In this document: positions 19,865 to 29,197 of the stretch, in pieces | How the letters are laid out: every line of letters begins with the position of its first letter | Position numbering within the stretch: the stretch's first letter is position 1 | Position numbers and translations under genes: made by a program | From: Nocardia acididurans | GTDB lineage: Bacteria > Actinomycetota > Actinomycetes > Mycobacteriales > Mycobacteriaceae | Length of the DNA: 64,000 nt | NCBI RefSeq assembly: GCF_016741815.1 | Contig: NZ_JAERRJ010000008.1 | Span: 398,697-462,696, forward strand | Direction: 5' to 3' | Notes under the pieces: generated by a model | What the model was told of the DNA's origin: nothing | The model's input: only the letters and a program-made list of their open reading frames with translations | Databases searched by the model: none

Positions 19865-19949
19865 GCCGCGAAACCCCGCGCGAAACCCTCAGCCGTCGAG
19901 CAGTTCTCACTACCCGCAACCCGTAATGTCTTCCAGAACAGCTGAACAC

Positions 19950-20024
19950 GGAACCTCCCAGGAGCCTTGGACCCGTAACCCGAGCAGTCCCTGGGGGTTC
20001 GGGGGCGGGGCTCCTGGGAGTTCC
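19950..20024. terminator. Long nested hairpin between convergent genes
   Basis: GGAA-C-CTCCCAGGAGCC (19950-19966, one bulged C) pairs with GGCTCCTGGGAGTTCC (20009-20024), a 16-base-pair stem. Inside it CCCG-T-AACCC can pair with GGGTT-CGGG. It lies 85 bases after the ATP-grasp stop and 15 bases after the stop of the convergent HTH gene, so it is well placed as a bidirectional terminator. Its size and GC-rich perfect arms are more than most terminators need. Confidence 0.65.
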
Positions 20025-20039
20025 GCGAGTGGAAAACCC

Positions 20040-20288
20040 TTACTTGCTACTGGCTTTCGCCGACTTCCGCCGGTTCGCCCCACCACGACTGCGGAGTTGC
20101 ACATGCGACTCCACGAGGACGTTGTGGATGAAACCGTACGATCTCCCGGTTTCCCGGGCTAGCGACCGGATGCTCGCTCCGGCCTCGTACTGCTTCTTGA
20201 GCTGGGATTGCAGGCGGTCTCGCGACTTTCCGGTGACGCGCGTGCCCTTCCCCAATACGGCTTTACCCTGTGTGGGCCTGTCACTCAT
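20040..20288 (-). CDS. Small HTH protein, Rv1473A-like
   Basis: The 82-residue protein has a single helix-turn-helix (IRSLARETGRSYGFIHNVLVE, about residues 39-59) followed by QLRSRGG and a basic tail ending RRKSAKASSK. Compact proteins of this type are widespread in actinobacteria. M. tuberculosis Rv1473A, a possible regulator of 63 residues, occupies the same place next to the ABC-F gene. The gene is co-directional with and 82 bases downstream of the ABC-F gene. That gap contains a GTGAT-TAGC-ATCAC dyad (20361-20374) overlapping the ABC-F stop. Confidence 0.8.
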   Translation of the reverse strand: MSDRPTQGKAVLGKGTRVTGKSRDRLQSQLKKQYEAGASIRSLARETGRSYGFIHNVLVESHVQLRSRGGANRRKSAKASSK

Positions 20289-20370
20289 GACTTCCTCCGA
20301 GTCGCCGTGGGCGCCTCATTCCAGGCTAAACACTCGGAGGCATGTGATCAATGAATCATTGTGATTAGCA

Positions 20371-22002
<1,632 letters not shown>

Positions 22003-22222
22003 AAGCGTCTCCTCGCAGCAGTGGGTACCGATGGTCAACCGGTCGATTGTGCGCCCGATCGACACACAGAACCACCGATTTTACCTGTGACGTCGGAAAC
22101 CCCGAGCCCTGGGCTCCCGGTCATCCCCCGAAACCCCTCATCCCGGTCAGATCGGCCCGAGCCACGGCCGCGTCGAGCGAACACCCCCGTCAATACCGCC
22201 GACCACCAGCCCCAGGCTTGGA

Positions 22223-22966
22223 TCAGGCGGCGCGGTGTACGCGGCCCCGGGCGACGAGTTCGATGGTGACTGCGACAGCGCATGATTGGGCCAGGAGCAG
22301 GCCGAACAGCACCAGGAGCTGGACGGCGGCGGCTTGTACCGCCGATCCGCTGGCGACCAGGACGCCGACGAATGCGCCTGGCAGGGTGACCAATCCGACC
22401 GTTCGCGTTTGATCGACGCCGGGGAGCAGGGCGTCGGCGGCGGTCGGGCGGATCACTTCGAGTCGGGCTTCGCGGTCGGTGAATCCGAGGCTCGCGGCCG
22501 CCTCGACTTCGCCGTGGCGGTCGCCGAGGGTGTCCAGGGCGCGCCTGGCGGCCAGGGAGGTCGCGGTCATGGTGCCGCCCAGGATGATTCCGCCGATCGG
22601 TACCACCGTCACGCCGGTCAGTGGGACGACGCCGCTGATCAGGATTGCGGGCAGGGTTGCGGACAGGCCCGCGCCGTGGCTGACGATCAGCCAGAGGGCC
22701 GATCGGCCGGCGCGGGCGCGGCGGGCCGCGGTGAGGACCGCGGCCCCGAACATCACCGTCAGCACCAGCGCCGACGACCACAGGTGCGCCAGTGCCGCGG
22801 CGAGGATGAGGGCGACGGCACCCAACTGCAGTACGGCGCGTAGTGCGGCCCGCGGCGCGATGGTGACCGGTCCGAGGTGCGCCATCCGGTAGACGACCGC
22901 CGCACCACCCACCAGGACCGCGCACAGTGCGGCCAGCTGGAGGCTCGGGATCGCCGTCGCGTTCAC
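22223..22966 (-). CDS. fetB: FetB-like (UPF0014) membrane permease
   Basis: The 247-residue protein has seven or so hydrophobic helices and the UPF0014/FetB pattern, including PIGGIILGGTMTATSLAARR and VDQTRTVGLVTLPGAFVGVLVAS. In Escherichia coli FetB pairs with the ATPase FetA in an iron-exporting system. No FetA-like ATPase is adjacent: the next gene upstream encodes a lipoprotein and the next downstream is the ABC-F protein, which is not a transporter ATPase. The partner must therefore be elsewhere, if it exists. The start is a GTG. Confidence 0.85.
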   Translation of the reverse strand: MNATAIPSLQLAALCAVLVGGAAVVYRMAHLGPVTIAPRAALRAVLQLGAVALILAAALAHLWSSALVLTVMFGAAVLTAARRARAGRSALWLIVSHGAGLSATLPAILISGVVPLTGVTVVPIGGIILGGTMTATSLAARRALDTLGDRHGEVEAAASLGFTDREARLEVIRPTAADALLPGVDQTRTVGLVTLPGAFVGVLVASGSAVQAAAVQLLVLFGLLLAQSCAVAVTIELVARGRVHRAA

Positions 22967-23008
22967 GGCTCACCCGTCACTCGCGAGTCGCGCCGCGGTG
23001 GCGGCGGC

Positions 23009-23443
23009 CTACCCGTTGATCCTCGAAACTCGAAGGGAGGCACGGTAGTCGGACTGCGCGATGTCATCCTCCCACTCCCTTGGGCCGGGTTCGAGGTCGA
23101 TGAGCTGGACGCGGTAGCCCTCGAGGTCGGCTTCCTGGGGATCGAGGGTGATATGCAGGTCGCGTTCCGCCACAACAGGATCGACGGTCATCGTGAGTGA
23201 GACGATGGCGTCGCCCGCCCAGGCGCAGTCGACGTCGGCGGGACAGCGGCTGTCCTTGCTCACTTCGCGGAGCAGCACCGAGATCCGGCCGTCGTCGAGG
23301 TGCGCGGTACTGCCCACGGCGAGCGTGAACACACTGCCCAATTCGACGTTCACCGACTTCGGGGGCTGATCGATCGGCCCGCAACCGGCCAGGGCGACGA
23401 GCACCACCGGCATACCCCACCGTGTGAATCGTTTTCCTCCCAT
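23009..23443 (-). CDS. Secreted lipoprotein of unknown function
   Basis: The 144-residue product starts with a basic N-terminus and a hydrophobic stretch ending in the lipobox LAGC, so Cys21 is the expected lipidation site. The mature part is beta-rich. It contains a Cys pair in SRCPADVDCAWAGDA, a motif I associate with small conserved secreted proteins of Gram-positive bacteria and Bacteroidetes, but I do not know a function. It lies 42 bases upstream of the fetB-like gene in the same orientation and may be co-transcribed with it. Confidence 0.7.
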   Translation of the reverse strand: MGGKRFTRWGMPVVLVALAGCGPIDQPPKSVNVELGSVFTLAVGSTAHLDDGRISVLLREVSKDSRCPADVDCAWAGDAIVSLTMTVDPVVAERDLHITLDPQEADLEGYRVQLIDLEPGPREWEDDIAQSDYRASLRVSRING

Positions 23444-23535
23444 ACCTCAGACTGCCACAGCCTTCTCGATGCCCCGAGGACCCCGATCCCACCGGCATCA
23501 CCCCCGGCTACGCCCGGGCAGATTGCTGCCGAGGT

Positions 23536-24174
23536 CTACTCGCGGTCGGCGAAGAGTGCCGGGTCGGCGTAGCGCGGGTCGCGGTCGAGGTGCGCCGATT
23601 CGTCTGCGCCCTCGGGTGATTCCTCCACTCGCGCGAGTTCCCGTACCAGGTCGTAGAAGCGCTGCTCGGCCGGTCGGAGGCCCGCGATCGCAGCGGCCAG
23701 GTCGACCTCGGGGGTGAATCTCGCACCGGCCGGACCGACCGACAGGGTCGACAGCCAGCCCTGCCAGTCCGCCTCCCGCAGGCTCCCGCTGGTCTCGGCC
23801 CAGAACAGCACCGTGCTCGGTTCGGTGTCGGAACTGAGTTTCCCGGCCGCCGCGAACATGGGCAGCAGGGTGTAGATATTGGATTCGCAGAAGCCGAAGT
23901 GCATGAGGTACGCCTCGAGCGCGCCGTCGCGGTGGCCGACGATGTAGGTCAGCCCGTAGCCGCCGTCGTCGATGCAGTCGGCGAGGTATTCGCGTGGGGT
24001 GATGCCGGTTTCGGCGTGCTGCCACGCCGGAGCCTTGCCGTTCCAGTACCAGCCGTCGAATACCGCGCCGGGATTGGCGATTTCACCGGGCTCGGGGGCC
24101 GGGGTGTCGAGCCAGCGTTCGAAATCGGCGCGGGTCATGGGAATTCGAGTGGCCAGCAGGAAGCTGTCGGACAC
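23536..24174 (-). CDS. Hypothetical protein, 212 aa
   Basis: I do not recognise this family. The protein is soluble, rich in Trp, Tyr and acidic residues, and has no signal peptide or transmembrane helix. Its N-terminal half (MTRADFERWLDTPAP, GWYWNGKAPAWQHAETGITPREYL) and a middle segment GALEAYLMHFGFCESNIYTLLPMFAAAG are well-formed and use normal codons, so the frame is real. It is divergent from the MHS transporter. The intergenic region carries a CRP-like palindrome about 85 bases from its start, which could serve either gene. Confidence 0.65.
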   Translation of the reverse strand: MSDSFLLATRIPMTRADFERWLDTPAPEPGEIANPGAVFDGWYWNGKAPAWQHAETGITPREYLADCIDDGGYGLTYIVGHRDGALEAYLMHFGFCESNIYTLLPMFAAAGKLSSDTEPSTVLFWAETSGSLREADWQGWLSTLSVGPAGARFTPEVDLAAAIAGLRPAEQRFYDLVRELARVEESPEGADESAHLDRDPRYADPALFADRE

Positions 24175-24259
24175 AACCGACTCCTTGTCTCGGGAGAGCG
24201 CCGCATGCGCCCGTCGGAGATCCTAGGCAGCGTCGAAGATTTGTTCGATATTCGTTCAC

Positions 24260-24275
24260 TGTGACCGGTCTCACA
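24260..24275. promoter_or_regulatory. CRP/GlxR-like binding site
   Basis: TGTGACCGGTCTCACA is a perfect TGTGA-N6-TCACA palindrome, the consensus of CRP-family regulators (CRP in mycobacteria, GlxR in corynebacteria). It is centred about 80 bases upstream of the sigma-F-like -35 element of the MHS transporter and about 93 bases upstream of the divergent hypothetical gene. Confidence 0.65.
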
Positions 24276-24334
24276 ATTCGCGGGGTTGCCCCCGGTCGGG
24301 GCGGGCGTGCCCGCGCCGGCGAACGCTCGATCTT

Positions 24335-24359
24335 GTTTGAGGATCCTTGAGCCTGGGTA
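24335..24359 (+). promoter_or_regulatory. Sigma-F/B-like promoter for the MHS transporter
   Basis: GTTT at 24335-24338 and GGGTA at 24355-24359 are separated by 16 bases, matching the GTTT-N15-17-GGGTA consensus of mycobacterial sigma F and Streptomyces sigma B-type promoters. The transporter ATG is 88 bases downstream of the -10 element. Confidence 0.65.
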
Positions 24360-24447
24360 ACGGTTTCTTTCGTGCGAAGGCCTCGGCGCTTCGGCACCGA
24401 GGCGGAACTGATGAGGGTCCGTCCTGCGGGCTGGGAAGGCAGGCACG

Positions 24448-25800
24448 ATGACGAAACCGAATACGGCGGAGTTTCCGCTGCGAAGATCGGTCGCCGCCTC
24501 GGCAATGGGGAACGCGACCGAATGGTTCGACTACGGCGTGTACGCGGCGACCGCGACATATTTGACGGCGGCGTTCTTCCCCGGGGAGCTGGGAACGCTG
24601 GGCACCATGCTGGGCTTCGCCGTGTCGTTCGTGCTGCGGCCGCTGGGCGGCATGGTCTGGGGTCCGCTGGGCGACCGGATCGGCCGTAAAGCCGTGCTGG
24701 CCACCACGATTCTGCTGATGGCGGTGGCCACCGGCGCGATCGGCGTGCTGCCGACCCACGCCGCGGCGGGCTGGCTGGCTCCCGTGCTGCTCATCGGGCT
24801 GCGCGTCGTGCAGGGTTTCTCCACCGGCGGTGAATACGGCGGCGCGGCAACCTATCTCGCCGAGTGCGCCAATGACCGCAAGCGCGGTTTCCTGGGCAGC
24901 TTCCTCGAATTCGGTACGCTCGCGGGCTTTGTCGGTGGTTCCGCGGTGGTGCTGGCCTGCCAGCTCGCCCTGGGCTCGGAAGCCATGTACGCCTGGGGCT
25001 GGCGCATCCCGTTCCTGCTCGCCCTGCCGCTGGGCGTGATCGGCTGGTACCTGCGCAATCGGCTCGACGAATCGCCGGTGTTCACCGAGATCGCCGACCA
25101 GGACACTCCCCCGGCCGGTCTGCGCGTGGTGCTGACAACCTACCGCCGTGAGGTGCTGACGCTCGCGGGCCTGGTCATCGCCCTCAACGTGGTGAACTAC
25201 ACGCTGCTCACCTATCAGCCGACCTACCTGCAGAAGACCATCGGCATGGGCGAATCCGCCACCACCGCCATGATGCTCATCGGCCAGCTGGTGATGATGG
25301 TGTCGCTGCCGTTCTTCGGCCGCCTGTCCGACCGGGTGGGCCGCAGGCTGCTGTGGCTGGTCTCGCTCATCGGCCTGACCGTGCTGGCGGTGCCGATGTA
25401 TCAGCTCATGGGCCAGGGAACCGCCTGGGCCATCATCGGATTCGTGGTGCTGGGCCTGTTCTACGTGCCGCAGCTGTCCACCATCAGTTCCACGTTCCCG
25501 GCCATCTTCCCCACGCATGTGCGCTACGCCGGATTCGCGTTCGGCTACAACATCTCCACGGCGGCGTTCGGCGGCACCGCGCCGCTGATCAACGAGGCGG
25601 TGATCGAGAACACCGGCTGGAGCCTGTTCCCGGCCGTCTACATGGTGGGTGCGTCGCTCATCGGCCTGGTCGCGGTCGCGTTCCTGCGCGAGACCGCGGG
25701 TACCTCGTTGCGCGGCACCGAGATTCCGGAGGCGGATGCGGAATTGGAGCCGGTGCTCGCCTCGCCGCTGCCCGGTCAGGTGCCGCGGTCGGCGGTGTGA
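24448..25800 (+). CDS. MHS-family MFS transporter (ProP/ShiA-like)
   Basis: The 450-residue protein has twelve predicted helices and the metabolite:H+ symporter signatures: ATEWFDYGVYA near the N-terminus, RPLGGMVWGPLGDRIGRK between helices 2 and 3, and GEYGGAATYLAE after RVVQGFSTGG. Relatives import osmoprotectants such as proline and betaine, or organic acids such as shikimate and citrate, by proton symport. It is preceded by a sigma-F-like promoter and followed 100 bases later by a gene for a sigma factor of that class with its own matching promoter, which favours a stress-linked osmolyte importer. The substrate is an inference. Confidence 0.88.
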   Translation: MTKPNTAEFPLRRSVAASAMGNATEWFDYGVYAATATYLTAAFFPGELGTLGTMLGFAVSFVLRPLGGMVWGPLGDRIGRKAVLATTILLMAVATGAIGVLPTHAAAGWLAPVLLIGLRVVQGFSTGGEYGGAATYLAECANDRKRGFLGSFLEFGTLAGFVGGSAVVLACQLALGSEAMYAWGWRIPFLLALPLGVIGWYLRNRLDESPVFTEIADQDTPPAGLRVVLTTYRREVLTLAGLVIALNVVNYTLLTYQPTYLQKTIGMGESATTAMMLIGQLVMMVSLPFFGRLSDRVGRRLLWLVSLIGLTVLAVPMYQLMGQGTAWAIIGFVVLGLFYVPQLSTISSTFPAIFPTHVRYAGFAFGYNISTAAFGGTAPLINEAVIENTGWSLFPAVYMVGASLIGLVAVAFLRETAGTSLRGTEIPEADAELEPVLASPLPGQVPRSAV

Positions 25801-25833
25801 TCCGTCGCGGAACACGCGCGCGACCGGCGTCTC

Positions 25834-25857
25834 GTTTCGATAACGCGAGAACGGGTA
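25834..25857 (+). promoter_or_regulatory. Sigma-F/B-like promoter for the sigma factor gene
   Basis: GTTT at 25834-25837 and GGGTA at 25853-25857 are separated by 15 bases and sit 43 bases before the sigma factor ATG. The match to the class consensus suggests positive autoregulation. Confidence 0.7.
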
Positions 25858-25900
25858 CGCCACTGAAGTCGGATGTTCGACAAGCGAGCGAGGAGCTGAG

Positions 25901-26710
25901 ATGCGCAGCGCTGAAACGAACCGATCAGACCACCGCCGTGATGCCTACGACGACATCGAACCGTGGTTCGAGAAGCTGGCCGCCCTGGCGCCCGATGACC
26001 CGCATCGGGCCCAGCTGCGCGAGGAGATCATCGGTACCTGTCTCCCGCTGGCCGAGCACATCGCCCGACGCTTCGCCGGGCGCGGCGAGGATCTGGCCGA
26101 TCTCCAGCAGATCGCCACCGTGGGCCTGGTGCTCGCGGTGGACCGCTTCGATGTCACGCGCGGTTCCACCTTCGTGTCCTTCGCCGTCCCGACCGTGATG
26201 GGCGAGGTGCGCCGCCATTTCCGCGATCACACCTGGGCGGTGCGGGTTCCCCGGCGCACCAAGGAGATTCAACTCACCATCGGCCCCGCGGTCGAGAAAC
26301 TCACCCAGCAGCTGCAGCGCATGCCCACCGCCCGCGAGATCGCCGACGAACTCGACGTGGACCTGCTGGAGGTGACACGAGCCCTGATCGCGGGCAACGC
26401 CTACAAGGCCGACTCCCTCGATTCCGCCACCCGCGGCGACGGCGAATACGCCTCGTCCGCGGTGATGGCCTCCCTCGGCGCCGAGGAACCGTGCTACCGG
26501 CTGCTCGAGGACGCCATGGTGGTGCGTCCCCTCATCGCCGCCCTGCCCGCGCGCGAACGCAAGGTCCTGATCATGCGCTTCTACCAGCACATGACCCAGA
26601 ACCAGATCGCCGACCGCCTCGGCGTCTCCCAGATGCAGGTCTCCCGCATTCTGGCCGCGACCCTGGCGAAACTGCGCAAGCAGGCTCTCGGCGAGGCGCG
26701 CGCGGCCTGA
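25901..26710 (+). CDS. RNA polymerase sigma factor, SigB/SigF/SigG group
   Basis: The 269-residue protein has region 2 (EDLADLQQIATVGLVLAVDRFD and FVSFAVPTVMGEVRRHFRDH), region 3 (IQLTIGPAVEKLTQQLQRMPTAREIADEL) and a region 4 HTH (MTQNQIADRLGVSQMQVSRIL). This layout and length place it in the SigF/SigB/SigG stress and sporulation group, normally controlled by an anti-sigma factor. No RsbW-like anti-sigma or anti-anti-sigma gene is next to it, which is unusual because many relatives are encoded with theirs. GAGGAG precedes the ATG. The promoter at 25834 suggests that it, or a close paralogue, drives its own expression. Confidence 0.92.
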   Translation: MRSAETNRSDHRRDAYDDIEPWFEKLAALAPDDPHRAQLREEIIGTCLPLAEHIARRFAGRGEDLADLQQIATVGLVLAVDRFDVTRGSTFVSFAVPTVMGEVRRHFRDHTWAVRVPRRTKEIQLTIGPAVEKLTQQLQRMPTAREIADELDVDLLEVTRALIAGNAYKADSLDSATRGDGEYASSAVMASLGAEEPCYRLLEDAMVVRPLIAALPARERKVLIMRFYQHMTQNQIADRLGVSQMQVSRILAATLAKLRKQALGEARAA

Positions 26711-26712
26711 GC

Positions 26713-27522
26713 TCACTGCCAGGTCGCGGTCTCCGGGTCGACGCCGTGCGCGCGGGCATTGGCGTCGATGATGTCGCGCAGCCAGGCCGTGAGGCCGGGT
26801 TGCCTGCCATCGTAGTAGTCGGCGTAGCCGGGCTCGGTGACATATCTGCGGCCTATGCAGACATGCATCGCGTGGCTGCAGTCGAAGTATCTGCCGATCG
26901 AGGCCCGGTGCTGTTCGGCCAGCAGGTCGGCGTATTCGCTGCCGGGCACGACGCCGGCGCGGCAGGCCTCGGCCAGGGCGGCCTCGAGGTCGCGCACGTC
27001 GTCGGCGACCTCCTGCCACTCGGCGGCGGATCGAGACGCGGCGCGCTCGGCGTACTGCGTCCACTCGGGAGTGTCGCCCCAGCGCCGGCGTGCCTCGTCG
27101 ACCCGGGCCGGCTGCCAGTCCTTTCCGAATATCCGGATCTGTTCGTCGGCGGACAGCAGAAGGCCCGACTGCCGTGCCTCGATCATGCGATCCAGCGCTT
27201 CGCTCATCCGCTGGAGTTCGGTGACGCGTTCGCGCACCTGGTCCCGCTGCTGGATCAGCGAGTCCAGCGCGGTGGAGGACGGTGCGTCGAGTAGCGCCGC
27301 GATGTCGTTGAGCGCAACGCCCAGTTCCCGATAGATCAGTACGCGATGCGTGCGGGCGAGATCGGCGGCCGTGTACAGGCGGTAGCCGGAACCCGTGCGC
27401 TCGGACGGGCTGACCAGGCCGATCGAATCCCAGTGATGCAGCGCGCGAATCGTGACGCCGACGAGTGCCGCGACGGCACCGACGGTGAGCCCGTCGGTGC
27501 CGTCGAACGCTGGGTCGGTCAT
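26713..27522 (-). CDS. MerR-family regulator with TipAS effector domain
   Basis: The 269-residue protein has an N-terminal MerR HTH (LTVGAVAALVGVTIRALHHWDSIGLV), a dimerisation coiled coil (residues about 85-120) and a C-terminal TipAS-like antibiotic-binding domain (DWQPARVDEARRRWGDTPEWTQYAERAA, and CSHAMHVCIGRRYVTEPGYADYYDGRQPGLTAWL). In TipAL, this domain binds thiopeptide and other antibiotics and turns on transcription. The ATG at 27522 starts the conserved part. The gene is the last of a group of three leftward genes (LLM, VOC, MerR) with gaps of 33 and 49 bases. Its 3' end stops two bases from the stop of the convergent sigma factor gene. Confidence 0.88.
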   Translation of the reverse strand: MTDPAFDGTDGLTVGAVAALVGVTIRALHHWDSIGLVSPSERTGSGYRLYTAADLARTHRVLIYRELGVALNDIAALLDAPSSTALDSLIQQRDQVRERVTELQRMSEALDRMIEARQSGLLLSADEQIRIFGKDWQPARVDEARRRWGDTPEWTQYAERAASRSAAEWQEVADDVRDLEAALAEACRAGVVPGSEYADLLAEQHRASIGRYFDCSHAMHVCIGRRYVTEPGYADYYDGRQPGLTAWLRDIIDANARAHGVDPETATWQ

Positions 27523-27571
27523 GCCGTCCAGTCTGGCAGCCGTACCGGACGCGGACCGCGGGGCCACTGCC

Positions 27572-28075
27572 CTATTCCGGTGCCGTGATGCCGACGGACC
27601 GCAGATAGGCGGCCTCCGGGCTGTCCGGATCCCATGGTCGCGCGGCTGTCATGATCACCCGCGTGTGCTCCGGTGTGCGGACCTCCAATTCCACGGAGTT
27701 CCAGGGCATCCGGCGCGGGCCGGTGGTGGATCCGGGCCGCAGCCGCTCGCAGGCGGCCGCGATCTCCTCGAGCTGGTTCAGTACGCAGGAGAAGCTCACC
27801 GTCAGGTCCGGCGTTCCGGCCCTCGGATCGCCGGGCACGAGCAGCACGTCCTGAAATGCCCAGCGCCGCAGGTGAGTCAGCTGTCCCGGCACGGTGAACA
27901 GATCGAAGAAGCCGAGGCCGTGCACCCAGAAGTCCACGGACGCTTCGAGATCGGTGGTCGGCGCGGTGACGAACATGGGCATGCCGTAGAGGCCCCGGAA
28001 CTGTTCCGGGGCTTGCGCGTCGAGCGCGGGCGTCGGTACCGGGCTGATGTCGAAGGCGGGGTAGGTGTCTGTCAT
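27572..28075 (-). CDS. VOC/glyoxalase superfamily protein
   Basis: The 167-residue protein has the paired beta-alpha-beta-beta-beta pattern of the vicinal oxygen chelate fold (MFVTAPTTDLEASVDFWVHGLGFFDLF, later FSCVLNQLEEIAAACERLR). Such proteins include drug-binding and dioxygenase-type enzymes. With an LLM flavoenzyme just upstream and a TipAS-type MerR regulator just downstream, a role in detoxifying or binding a small molecule is reasonable but unproven. The ATG at 28075 is preferred over an upstream in-frame start at 28096. Confidence 0.75.
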   Translation of the reverse strand: MTDTYPAFDISPVPTPALDAQAPEQFRGLYGMPMFVTAPTTDLEASVDFWVHGLGFFDLFTVPGQLTHLRRWAFQDVLLVPGDPRAGTPDLTVSFSCVLNQLEEIAAACERLRPGSTTGPRRMPWNSVELEVRTPEHTRVIMTAARPWDPDSPEAAYLRSVGITAPE

Positions 28076-28108
28076 GAGGCCATCGTGGAGCCTCACGCAA
28101 CGTCAGGG

Positions 28109-29113
28109 TCAAATGGCGGCCGCTGTGGCGGGCACCGCACCGCCGGTGAGTTCGACCGAGCGCAGCCGGTCGGCGATCTCGGTGGCCGGGTGGGCGAGGA
28201 CGAGTTCGTCGGCGCCGATGGAGGCAGCGAATTCGGCCAGGTAGGCGTGTACATCGTCGCGGGTGCCGACGGCCGTGTACTTGGTCATGGCGTTGAGCTG
28301 CGCGCCCTGCGGGGAGACGAGCAGCGCGTCGATCTCGTCGTCGGAGAAGTCGACGCCGGCCGCGCCGCGCTTGATGAAGGCGCGCGCCCGCGCCCGGTAG
28401 GCGATCTTCTTCTGTTCGGCGGCCGCCTCGAAGGTTTCGGCGGCGAAGACGTTCAGGGCCGCCATCACGTACGGCTCGGCCTGCTGCTCCGAGGGTTTGA
28501 AGGTGTCGCGGTAGACGTCGACGGCCTCGTGCAGGGCGTCGGGTGCGAAGTGCGAGGCGAAGGCGTAGGGCAGGCCGAGGTATCCGGCGAGCTGCGCCCC
28601 GAACAACGACGAGCCCAGAATGTACAGCGGCACAATGCCTTCCGCGCGCGGTACGGCCTGCACCCCGGGTACCCGCGACTTGCCGCTCAGATATCCCTGG
28701 AGCTCGAGCACATCATTGGGGAAGGCGTCCGCGGTCTCGTTGGTCCGCCGCAGCGCGCGCAGCGTGGTCTGATCGCTGCCCGGCGCACGCCCGAGCCCGA
28801 GGTCGATGCGGCCCGGATGCAGCGTTTCCAGGGTCCCGAACTGTTCGGCGATCACCAGCGGCGAATGGTTGGGCAGCATGATGCCGCCCGCGCCCAGCCG
28901 GATGCTCTCGGTGTGATTGGCGACGTGCGCGATGAGCACACTGGTCGCACTGGATGCGATGGACTTCATATTGTGGTGCTCGGCGTACCAGACCCGGCGA
29001 TATCCGCTGCGTTCCGCGGTCTGCGCCAGCCTGACGCTGTTGTCGAAACTCTCGCGCGCGGTCTGACCGCGGTTGACAGTCGCCAGGTCGAGGAGGGAGA
29101 GCGCGGTGGTCAT
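28109..29113 (-). CDS. LLM-class flavin-dependent oxidoreductase
   Basis: The 334-residue TIM-barrel protein belongs to the bacterial luciferase-like group that uses reduced FMN or F420. The landmarks are SLLDLATV at the N-terminus, YRRVWYAEHHNM (residues 38-49), SIRLGAGGIMLPNHSPLVIAEQFGTLETLHPGRIDLGLGRAPG, and VGTRDDVHAYLAEF near the end. The segment RAPGSDQTTLRALRR is typical of the MsnO8 branch found in actinobacteria. It heads the LLM-VOC-MerR group, and the TetR gene upstream ends 84 bases before it in the same orientation. Confidence 0.88.
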   Translation of the reverse strand: MTTALSLLDLATVNRGQTARESFDNSVRLAQTAERSGYRRVWYAEHHNMKSIASSATSVLIAHVANHTESIRLGAGGIMLPNHSPLVIAEQFGTLETLHPGRIDLGLGRAPGSDQTTLRALRRTNETADAFPNDVLELQGYLSGKSRVPGVQAVPRAEGIVPLYILGSSLFGAQLAGYLGLPYAFASHFAPDALHEAVDVYRDTFKPSEQQAEPYVMAALNVFAAETFEAAAEQKKIAYRARARAFIKRGAAGVDFSDDEIDALLVSPQGAQLNAMTKYTAVGTRDDVHAYLAEFAASIGADELVLAHPATEIADRLRSVELTGGAVPATAAAI

Positions 29114-29197
29114 ACGGTCGCCTTTCGAGATCGGTGCACGGACTTCACCGATGGCAACGCACGAACCCCCGATTTCAGTTCTTCGCCGTGCGAACGG

